Of a DNA stretch of 8,068 bases, positions 1-6,745 are shown in pieces. This DNA is from Verrucomicrobiota bacterium. Lineage in GTDB: Bacteria > Verrucomicrobiota > Verrucomicrobiia > Verrucomicrobiales > Verrucomicrobiaceae. The stretch spans positions 1 through 8,068 of the forward strand of contig VFKY01000130.1 in assembly GCA_009885275.1 (NCBI GenBank). Direction: 5' to 3'. The notes beneath the pieces were generated by a model. That model was not told where the DNA came from and did not search any database. It worked only from the letters and a program-made list of their open reading frames with translations. How positions within the stretch are numbered: position 1 is the stretch's first letter; each line of letters starts with the position of its first letter. The position numbers and the translations under genes are program-made.

Positions 1-1240
1 GCCAGTGATCACGACCATCGGCACTGTTGCCGTTGCCACTGGTGCTGACACCCTTTTCGGGACTGCGACCGAATTCGCCGATTGCCACCACGAGGGTTTC
101 ATCGAGCAACCCTTTACTGTCCATGTCGTCAAAGAATGCCGAGAGACCTTGATCAAGCATAGGGCCGCTTTGATCTTTCATGCGCTTGCTCAGACCAACG
201 TGATGATCCCATGAATGATTGTCCGAGTTCGCCACCTTGGGCCAAATAACTTCAACGACGCGCGTGCCCGCTTCGACAAGACGACGTGCCAGCAGAAGAC
301 TCTGGCCAAAGGTGTTGCGGCCATAGCTGTCGCGAACCTCATCGGACTCGCGATCGATAGCGAAAGCGTCACGGGCACGACCACTGGCAATGAGGTTCAA
401 AGCACGGGTGTAATAGTCATCAAGACTCAGATCCTTGACCGCATTCTCAATCAAAGGCATTTGACTATCAATCGCATCACGCAATTTGGCGCGTCGTTGC
501 AGACGCACACTGAAGAGATCAGGACGCATCTGGAGATCATCGATCTTGATACGATTCATCTTAAACATATCGAGATCATCGCCATCAGGATAAAGTGTAT
601 AAGGATCGTAACTCTTTCCTAGGAATCCAGCAGTGCCCCCCTTGCCGATGACGTTCGACTCCTGCAAAGGACGTGGCAGCATGACGAAAGGAAGCATTGG
701 TTCCTCAAGAGGCTTGAGCCGAATGATGTTGGATCCGAAGTTCGGATAATCCTTGGCATTCGGTGGCTCCAACTGACCGGAGGGGCTGACCTTGTCGGTC
801 GTATATCCGGTCATGATCTGATAGATCGCCGCCGTATGATTAAACAACCCATTGGGTGTATAACTCATGGAGCGAATCATGGTGAACTTGTCATTCACTT
901 TGGCAAGTTTCGGCAATATCTCCGTAAAGTTGACACCGGGAATCTTGGTGGGGATGCTTTTGAAAACACTGCGAAACTTGTCCGGCACATTTTCCTTGGG
1001 GTCCCATAAATCAATGTGGCTAGGTCCACCTTGCAGATAAATCATGACCACGTTTTTAGCCTTACCCCAACCCGGAGATCCCACGGAAGTACTTCCTTGA
1101 CCCAAAGCTTGAGCGCGAAAAATGTTGTTCAGTGTCATGCCAATCATGCCGCCACCGCCGATGCGCAGAACGTCACGACGTGACATGCCAAGTTGTTTGT
1201 CACAAAGATCTTTGCCGATTTGGCCTGGTAGTCTGAACAT
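1..1240 (-). CDS. DUF1501 family protein with Tat signal peptide (3' end cut by window edge)
   Basis: The minus strand is open for 413 codons from an ATG at 1240 to the window edge. An in-frame TAA lies 15 nt upstream with no start codon between, which fixes the start unless Met19 is used. Residues 19-45 form a Tat signal: SRRDVLR, a glycine-rich hydrophobic stretch, then a likely cleavage site after AQA. DUF1501 hallmarks follow: [20 protein letters not shown] (63-82), DNHSWDHH (340-347), GEFGRSP (388-394) and GRDHW (409-413). The family belongs to the alkaline phosphatase/sulfatase-like superfamily, so the Asp and His residues in these motifs are candidate metal ligands (inference). GRDHW lies near the C-terminus in relatives, so probably well under 100 residues are missing. 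The catalytic activity of DUF1501 proteins is not established. The gene lies 42 nt downstream of the DUF1549/DUF1553 gene on the same strand, the usual pairing for this family. No Shine-Dalgarno sequence is visible. Confidence 0.95.
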   Translation of the reverse strand, partial: MFRLPGQIGKDLCDKQLGMSRRDVLRIGGGGMIGMTLNNIFRAQALGQGSTSVGSPGWGKAKNVVMIYLQGGPSHIDLWDPKENVPDKFRSVFKSIPTKIPGVNFTEILPKLAKVNDKFTMIRSMSYTPNGLFNHTAAIYQIMTGYTTDKVSPSGQLEPPNAKDYPNFGSNIIRLKPLEEPMLPFVMLPRPLQESNVIGKGGTAGFLGKSYDPYTLYPDGDDLDMFKMNRIKIDDLQMRPDLFSVRLQRRAKLRDAIDSQMPLIENAVKDLSLDDYYTRALNLIASGRARDAFAIDRESDEVRDSYGRNTFGQSLLLARRLVEAGTRVVEVIWPKVANSDNHSWDHHVGLSKRMKDQSGPMLDQGLSAFFDDMDSKGLLDETLVVAIGEFGRSPEKGVSTSGNGNSADGRDHW

Positions 1241-1282
1241 AGTGTTGTGGGGTTATAAGTTACTAAGTTAAAAGATGCGGCC
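1241..1282 (-). other. Short intra-operon spacer
   Basis: These 42 nt separate the TGA of the large cytochrome-like gene from the ATG of the DUF1501 gene. There is no hairpin followed by a T-run that would act as a terminator, and no purine-rich ribosome binding site. The only visible structure is a 7-bp direct repeat, TAAGTTA on the plus strand, at 1256-1262 and 1264-1270. The spacing is consistent with co-transcription of the two genes. Confidence 0.6.
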
Positions 1283-4200
1283 TCAATGATTAAACAAGAA
1301 TGCAGGTGAATTGATGAGCGCCCATGCGAGATCCTGTGCCGCAGTCAGTCGCTTATTGACCAATTGTTGCTTACTGAGATCTGAATCACGCCGCAATTGC
1401 ACAAGCTTAGGATCGAGAATGATAGGCTTCTGCGCATCTGCGAGACTAGTTTCAAATTCACCGAGCTTTGGATCAACGGGTAATGGATTGCGTGCAGCAA
1501 CAAGTCCTTGTTTGGTTTTCTGAAATTCCGCGTCACCAAAGAGAAAACCTTCGTGAAGCATCGCTTGTTGTTCCTTGGTACGTTTATCGGGAGCAAGGCG
1601 CAACACCTGAGCCAAGCTTTGTGAAGCGCCAAAACGCAACGGATTGGGGGAATTGGTCACATAGATTTTGAATCGACCAAGCTGATAACGCTGGCGTTGA
1701 AAGCCCTGCTGAAGCGTGATCGTCAAAGCGGTGCCCTCATCAAAACCAGTAGTTTCCGCTGCGCATTCAAAGATCGCTTCATGACGCCGTCCCGTATTCG
1801 GTGACACGGCCCACCCCTTATCACCGACGTCTTTGTTGCCATTGATGGAATTAGCCACTTTAAACTCAGTTTGCTCGAAATCAGCTTTAGGATTGAGTAG
1901 CTTGACGTTGCCCTTAACTACCTTCCCTTGATCTCCCTGCTTTGCATTCAAGGATGCCTGGCTTACCGTAAACTCAGTCAGCACGAAGTTGCCATCCGAC
2001 GATAATCCCGGGCCATTGCTAGGCAAGCGATCGTCAGGCAGTGCTTCGATCTTGATGCCCGTAATACCCTTGAGTTGAGTTTTACTCTTCAAATTATAAA
2101 TGGCATCCACTGCCGCCTCTCCGTCTTTGGAGGTAACAAAGAGTGAGCCATCGGCTTGTTTTTCAATCTTCTGCACGCCTTTGATTTCCCCTACTTCAAG
2201 ATCAAGTGGTACCCATTCCGTGGACAAATCCACATAAGGCTCCCATTCCAATTGCTTGGCGACAGAAGCATCTGACATCGCTTTTACAGCAGCTTCGGCT
2301 TTTTGAATGCGTTGTAAGCGATCATCCGTCGCTTTGGCAATAATGGGTACCTGTTGAATTTTGTAATCATTATACTGTTTTTCTATAGCGGTAATTTTCA
2401 CATGACGCTCCTCCTCCAACCGACTGATTGCAGGTGCTTGCTGTAATTCCACCGCACTCCACTCTGCTATAAGCACTTTATTCTCAACATCCATGCCTGC
2501 GGTGCTGGCGAGCACGGCATTGATTTCATTGGGGGTCGGCATGCGATTGAGGATACGCATGAAGAGTTCTTCCACGAGCTTATGGTCTTCGGGAATACTT
2601 TTCACCAGCTTGCTGATGGCGTTGTTCGGATCGCTGATGGCATCGCCTACGGTCGGGCCACTGACAAGCGCCATGACAGGACCTAATTGCATGTCACTGC
2701 TGCGCTCGCATTCACAGACACTTTCACGTACGGGACGACCGAAGTTACCAAGAAATCCATCGGGCAGTTTTGTTTGAGAATCCGCGAGCTGTGCGGCACG
2801 ACTACCTGCTTTCACTCCGGGAATGTTGCTCGTGGTGCCAGTCACTGCGTAGATGGCATCGTAGAGCGCTTCCGCACTGAGACGTCGCGCCTTTGCATGA
2901 CTGTAATTGATTTTGTCATCCTCATTCCACTGATTGGTCGCGAGACTAAGCTGATAAGTACGGGACTTGCAAATAACCTGCATGAGATGACGCACATTGA
3001 ATCCGCTGCTAATGAACTCTTGTGTGAGATAGCTCAGCAACTCCGGATTGCTCGGAGGATTGCCTGCTCGAATATCGTCAAGCGGTTCGATCACGCCCGT
3101 ACCCGTGAGATAACCCCAAATACGGTTGGCATAGCTCATGGCAAAATACTGGTTGTCAGCACTGGTCATCCAAGCTGCGAGTTTTTCTCGACGAGGCGCG
3201 TCTTTTTTCTCTTCAAATTTAGCAGGGAAGGGAAACGTCGGGGGAGCGTCCTTACCAGTGCGCAGATGCTTTACTTCACCGGCCCCTGTATCTTTGACGA
3301 TTTCATAGAGCGGCTTCGCACCTTCGACAGCGGTGCCGCCAATGGTTTTTCCATTACTTGCTGGATCATTTTGGAAACCTATTTGAGCAAAGAAAGCTGA
3401 TGTTTCGTAATATTGATTCTGATTCCAACGCTCAAAAGGATGGTCATGACATTTGTTGCAATTGAATCGAGTGGCTAGGAAAAGGTGCGTGGTGTTTTCC
3501 ATCGTCTCCTCTGGCGTGCGAAGTATTTTATAATAACTAGCCGCTGGATTCTCTTTGTTTGATCCACTCGCGGTGAGGATGCTAAACGCAAATTTGTCAT
3601 AGGGGGTGTTTTTTGCGATTTGATCACGAATCCAAGCACGGAAGGCTGTTGCGCCTTCGTCTCCTAGGAATTTACTGTTCACCTGGAGCATGTCGGCCCA
3701 CTTGTTCGACCATTGCTCAACATAAGCATCACTCCCGATAAGTTTGTCCACGAGCTGTTCGCGCTTCAACTTCTGCTCGGCTGGATCAGCCAGAAATGCT
3801 CTAACTTCATCTGCACTTGGTGGGAGTCCCGTAAGATCCAAATACGCACGACGTAAAAACTCATTATCCGTGCATAAATCCGAAGGTTGAATTTTCATGC
3901 GTTGCCACTTCTTGGCGACAAACTCATCAATCTTATTGAACTTGGCAGGTTCCGCCCAAACAAACGCGCTGCGATCCCCCATCACTGTGATGGTGGTTGC
4001 GGCATAAGCTCCTTCAAACCTCGCCAGCATCGGGGCTTCACCACGGCGAACGGTGGTCACAAGTCCCTGCTTGTCAGCTTCAGCCACATCAGTGTTGCCA
4101 CTATCAATAAAGGATTCTGCGGTCACATCTTTGGTCACTCCGTCTGCATAAGTGGCCAGCACCCTCATCTGCTGTTTGGCCCCGATGGTTTCGACGACGG

Positions 4201-6424
4201 GGTTCATGGGGAAAACTTCGATACGCGTCACTCGAGGGGAATCCTCTTTGAGCACGGTTCCGTTCGCGATCCAGGATTTGATCGTCTCATAATAAAGTTC
4301 GCCCGGCACCGTGACTTGGCCACCCTCATGAGGCACAGAACCGCTCGCCTTTAAAAGCATCAAGCTATGGCTCGGTGCCGCAGCATTGGTGCGGCGACTC
4401 CACAACTCCTCCGCAAATGCGGAGACATCATAATTAGGATCATAGCCTCGTAGCGAGAGTTTAAAGCCATTCTTCCCGTCCTTCGACCCATGACAGGATC
4501 CCATATTGCATCCCGCTTTGGAAAGCACCGGCATGACATCATGAATATAGTCTGGTTTGAAAATCGCCTTCATCCCGCTGACTTCCATAGGCACTTCCAC
4601 TTTTTGTGAAGCGAGACTGATGACGACTGTGCCTTTGCCATCGTCCTTCGGGCGTATCAGTCCGCGTGCTGAAATGTCTGCGGCGACGTCTTTTGTCATG
4701 ATCTTCACCATCCGTGTCACGTCTGCCGTCGTGCCATCCTTCATCCGGGCAGTCACCAATAATTGTGCATATTCCGTGGGGTTCCCAATCTTGATGTTTT
4801 TTGGAGACACTTCCAATGAGGTCACCATAGCGCCCTTCGACAAGGATTCGGGAGTCAGCGCTTTCTTCACATCAGAGCGTTCGATTTGATCATGATTGTC
4901 GGCCTCCAGTTTCGCAAGCGTCGCCTCATCCGCGATGGGTACCGAGAGAAATTCTTTCGTGATATTGCCACCCGCCACATCGAGCAGACGAACCTTGCCA
5001 TCGGCGCCTGCCACGGAAACTGTTGTGCCATCCGGGCTAAAACTCACGGCAAAAATACCACCCGCAAACGACACTGATTTTAGCAACTTCACATCCGAGG
5101 TCACCCAAGCTTGCAATTTCGGATCTGCAGGCTTCATGAGCACATCAAGCACTTCTTTCGGTGGCGTAGAATCAAAATCAGCGGAATAAATATTCACCGT
5201 GCCCTTATTTTCAAGGGTGCTAGCGCATACAATGGTTTTTCCATCGGGGCTATAATCAACACTGAAGATACGACCCTCCATCGCTGGGAATTTTCGGATG
5301 AGGTTAGCGTTATCACCAATGACTCGCTTCGTGAGACGCTCCATGCGGTAAATTTGCGGGATGCCGTCAGCGCCACCGATAAGAATCTCATCACGCTGGG
5401 GATGCCTTACCAACGCATGAATCCCGCCACGCAAGGCTCCAGGTGTGATGGATGTCATATTGTCGATGAAACGCTTGTTAGCCACTTCCGTAAGCTTCAC
5501 GGACATGTCACGACTAGCCGCCATGATGTGACTACCATCCTTACTCCAGACGGTATCAAGTACCCAGTCATTGGATGAGGCCGTAAAGAGCACTTCTTTG
5601 CCAGTTGCGGCATCGATTGCCCGCAGGGAATTATCAGAACCGCCGAAGGCAATAAGCTTGTTGTCCGGTGACCAGCTTGCGCCGTAGAGAGTGTCGAATG
5701 TGACACTTGCGCTGACATCGAGTTTTTTCATGGCAACATCCCACACTTGAATTTCGCCCATCCGACCGGGGCTACCTCCAGCAACTGCTAATTTTTTGCC
5801 ATCAGGAGAAAAGCGAACGCTTTGAATCCGTTCTGAGAGACCTACAAACCTGGCTTCAGTACCGCTACCATCTGCTCTGTGGAGCAACACCTCATGATAA
5901 CCTGCCACGGCGATGAATTTACCGTCAGCAGAATAGTCAAGCGATGTCACCAGTGGCGCCGTGCGATAAACTGGAGGATGCTCCATGTCATACTGCTGCT
6001 TCGCGGAGGCAGGCGTGTCGTCCTTGGCGCCTTCCGTGATCCAACGTTTAATCAACGCCACCTGCGTCTCATGGAGCGGATCAGCTTTTTGGGGCATCTC
6101 GACTTTACCTTTATCATTGGGAATGATTTCTTTAAGAAGGTAACTAGCGTCTGGGTTACCCGCAACAATGGCATTCCCCTCTTCGCCGCCTTTGAGCATT
6201 CTGACGAAGTCCGTCATGATATAGTCACCCTTTGATTTTGAAGGTTGGTGACATCCGTAGCACTGACCTTGAAAGATAGGGCGAATCTGTTTGTAGAAAC
6301 TCACTGGGGCATTGGGGTCAACCACTTCCTCTTTTTTCGGAGCTGCCGCTTGTAGATAAAATGAAAGAGAACTGCCAAGTAAAATTGTAGCAGTACGCAA
6401 TTTATAGTGAGTATATTTCGTCAT
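1283..6424 (-). CDS. Giant secreted multi-domain cytochrome-like protein: PSCyt1, WD40 propeller, Big_2-like, DUF1549, DUF1553
   Basis: 1713 residues are read from an ATG at 6424. An in-frame TTG at 6445 would add seven residues, but the ATG places a basic N-terminus directly before the hydrophobic segment (TATILLGSSLSFYLQAAA), giving a normal Sec signal peptide. Domains in order: PSCyt1-type cytochrome with CYGCH (55-59); seven WD40-like blades (159-483) with repeated FSPDG-type turns; Big_2-like (about 534-615); a domain with CNMGSCH (639-645), a CX4CH motif; a second Big_2-like (731-815); DUF1549/PSCyt2 (about 829-1010) ending in CNKCHDHPFERW; DUF1553/PSD1 (about 1078-1305) with RPVRESVCECERSSD; coiled coil (about 1327-1390); a beta-rich domain (about 1393-1590); and a final DUF1553 motif, QDLAWALINSPAFLFNH. 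The CxxCH motifs imply covalent haem attached outside the cytoplasm. These families are abundant in Planctomycetota and Verrucomicrobiota. Their reaction is unknown; electron transfer linked to polymer breakdown is only inference. The reading frame is intact. Confidence 0.95.
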   Translation of the reverse strand: MTKYTHYKLRTATILLGSSLSFYLQAAAPKKEEVVDPNAPVSFYKQIRPIFQGQCYGCHQPSKSKGDYIMTDFVRMLKGGEEGNAIVAGNPDASYLLKEIIPNDKGKVEMPQKADPLHETQVALIKRWITEGAKDDTPASAKQQYDMEHPPVYRTAPLVTSLDYSADGKFIAVAGYHEVLLHRADGSGTEARFVGLSERIQSVRFSPDGKKLAVAGGSPGRMGEIQVWDVAMKKLDVSASVTFDTLYGASWSPDNKLIAFGGSDNSLRAIDAATGKEVLFTASSNDWVLDTVWSKDGSHIMAASRDMSVKLTEVANKRFIDNMTSITPGALRGGIHALVRHPQRDEILIGGADGIPQIYRMERLTKRVIGDNANLIRKFPAMEGRIFSVDYSPDGKTIVCASTLENKGTVNIYSADFDSTPPKEVLDVLMKPADPKLQAWVTSDVKLLKSVSFAGGIFAVSFSPDGTTVSVAGADGKVRLLDVAGGNITKEFLSVPIADEATLAKLEADNHDQIERSDVKKALTPESLSKGAMVTSLEVSPKNIKIGNPTEYAQLLVTARMKDGTTADVTRMVKIMTKDVAADISARGLIRPKDDGKGTVVISLASQKVEVPMEVSGMKAIFKPDYIHDVMPVLSKAGCNMGSCHGSKDGKNGFKLSLRGYDPNYDVSAFAEELWSRRTNAAAPSHSLMLLKASGSVPHEGGQVTVPGELYYETIKSWIANGTVLKEDSPRVTRIEVFPMNPVVETIGAKQQMRVLATYADGVTKDVTAESFIDSGNTDVAEADKQGLVTTVRRGEAPMLARFEGAYAATTITVMGDRSAFVWAEPAKFNKIDEFVAKKWQRMKIQPSDLCTDNEFLRRAYLDLTGLPPSADEVRAFLADPAEQKLKREQLVDKLIGSDAYVEQWSNKWADMLQVNSKFLGDEGATAFRAWIRDQIAKNTPYDKFAFSILTASGSNKENPAASYYKILRTPEETMENTTHLFLATRFNCNKCHDHPFERWNQNQYYETSAFFAQIGFQNDPASNGKTIGGTAVEGAKPLYEIVKDTGAGEVKHLRTGKDAPPTFPFPAKFEEKKDAPRREKLAAWMTSADNQYFAMSYANRIWGYLTGTGVIEPLDDIRAGNPPSNPELLSYLTQEFISSGFNVRHLMQVICKSRTYQLSLATNQWNEDDKINYSHAKARRLSAEALYDAIYAVTGTTSNIPGVKAGSRAAQLADSQTKLPDGFLGNFGRPVRESVCECERSSDMQLGPVMALVSGPTVGDAISDPNNAISKLVKSIPEDHKLVEELFMRILNRMPTPNEINAVLASTAGMDVENKVLIAEWSAVELQQAPAISRLEEERHVKITAIEKQYNDYKIQQVPIIAKATDDRLQRIQKAEAAVKAMSDASVAKQLEWEPYVDLSTEWVPLDLEVGEIKGVQKIEKQADGSLFVTSKDGEAAVDAIYNLKSKTQLKGITGIKIEALPDDRLPSNGPGLSSDGNFVLTEFTVSQASLNAKQGDQGKVVKGNVKLLNPKADFEQTEFKVANSINGNKDVGDKGWAVSPNTGRRHEAIFECAAETTGFDEGTALTITLQQGFQRQRYQLGRFKIYVTNSPNPLRFGASQSLAQVLRLAPDKRTKEQQAMLHEGFLFGDAEFQKTKQGLVAARNPLPVDPKLGEFETSLADAQKPIILDPKLVQLRRDSDLSKQQLVNKRLTAAQDLAWALINSPAFLFNH

Positions 6425-6505
6425 GATAATTCGAGAAAATGCCAAACTAAATGAAGTCGGGCTAATAGTACGTCGGTTAAATTGATAATTTATCTTATAA
6501 GGTCT

Positions 6506-6543
6506 GTATCGATTGTGTTGGGGTATTGATACCGTGGTATACC
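6506..6543. promoter_or_regulatory. Cluster of overlapping inverted repeats, candidate operator
   Basis: GTATCGAT (6506-6513) and ATTGATAC (6525-6532) form an inverted repeat of 8-bp arms with one mismatch, which would be a G-U pair in plus-strand RNA. Overlapping it, GGTAT and ATACC elements alternate at 6522-6526, 6529-6533, 6536-6540 and 6539-6543. The first three start exactly 7 bp apart, and the last two form the perfect palindrome GGTATACC. A further GTATCAAT lies at 6734-6741, just before the beta-helix start codon. The cluster lies about 80-120 bp upstream of the minus-strand gene, a plausible position for a regulator site. No regulator gene is in the window, and function is inferred only from symmetry and position. 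Confidence 0.35.
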
Positions 6544-6564
6544 GCCATGCAGGGCGACACTCTT

Positions 6565-6577
6565 GTTTTTACAAAAC
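6565..6577. other. Small AT-rich hairpin
   Basis: GTTTT and AAAAC form a perfect 5-bp inverted repeat around a 3-nt TAC loop. Four of the five pairs are A-T, so the stem is weak, and there is no GC-rich stem as in an intrinsic terminator. It may be chance. Confidence 0.2.
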
Positions 6578-6601
6578 GCACCATTCAATGCGCCTCTTAC
6601 A

Positions 6602-6618
6602 GTCCAACCACATTGGAC
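6602..6618. other. Perfect 6-bp hairpin with a competing pairing
   Basis: GTCCAA (6602-6607) and TTGGAC (6613-6618) are perfect inverted repeats around a CCACA loop. The loop itself can pair with TGTGG at 6625-6629, so the two pairings exclude each other on a single strand. No T-run follows, so it is not a standard terminator. It lies about 130 nt before the beta-helix start codon, where it could be part of a 5' leader if transcription starts upstream. Confidence 0.3.
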
Positions 6619-6710
6619 ATTGCCTGTGGTCAGATGATACATCCCTACTGATACTCCCCTTCGCATCTCTACTTGCAGCATAAAAGTATCGTATCCAATC
6701 ACAAACCGCA

Positions 6711-6740
6711 TTGTGATTTCAATCGCTGATCCCGTATCAA
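6711..6740 (+). promoter_or_regulatory. Weak candidate promoter for the beta-helix gene
   Basis: TTGTGA (6711-6716) and TATCAA (6735-6740) are separated by 18 bp and partly match the bacterial -35 and -10 consensus sequences. Transcription would start at about 6747, at or beside the A of the ATG at 6746, which implies a leaderless or nearly leaderless mRNA. That would fit the absence of a Shine-Dalgarno sequence. The consensus match is modest and sigma-factor preferences in this host are unknown, so an upstream promoter is equally possible. Confidence 0.2.
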
Positions 6741-6745
6741 TCAGC

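Larger units (their letters stand above)
6425..6745. other. Divergent intergenic region
   Basis: These 321 nt lie between two divergent start codons and should hold both promoters. The part nearest the minus-strand gene (about 6425-6500) is AT-rich, but I could not pick a convincing -35/-10 pair there. The middle holds a cluster of inverted repeats and two small hairpins, listed separately. An 85-codon minus-strand reading frame (6490-6747) crosses the region and overlaps the start of the beta-helix gene. It has no recognisable motif or ribosome binding site and is not called. No RNA gene or mobile-element end is apparent. Confidence 0.6.

Noticed and set aside
215..622. 135-codon plus-strand open frame
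   Set aside because: It is antisense to the DUF1501 gene, whose minus-strand frame carries clear family motifs throughout.
1241..1282. Terminator or promoter between the two minus-strand genes
   Set aside because: The spacer is AT-rich but has no GC-rich stem with a T-run and no paired -35/-10 elements.
2687..3400. 237-codon plus-strand open frame
   Set aside because: It is antisense to the DUF1549/DUF1553 part of the large gene and has no domain of its own.
6425..6445. TTG start seven codons upstream for the large protein
   Set aside because: It would add MAFSRII before a complete Sec signal peptide, and no ribosome binding site supports it. ATG at 6424 is the simpler choice.
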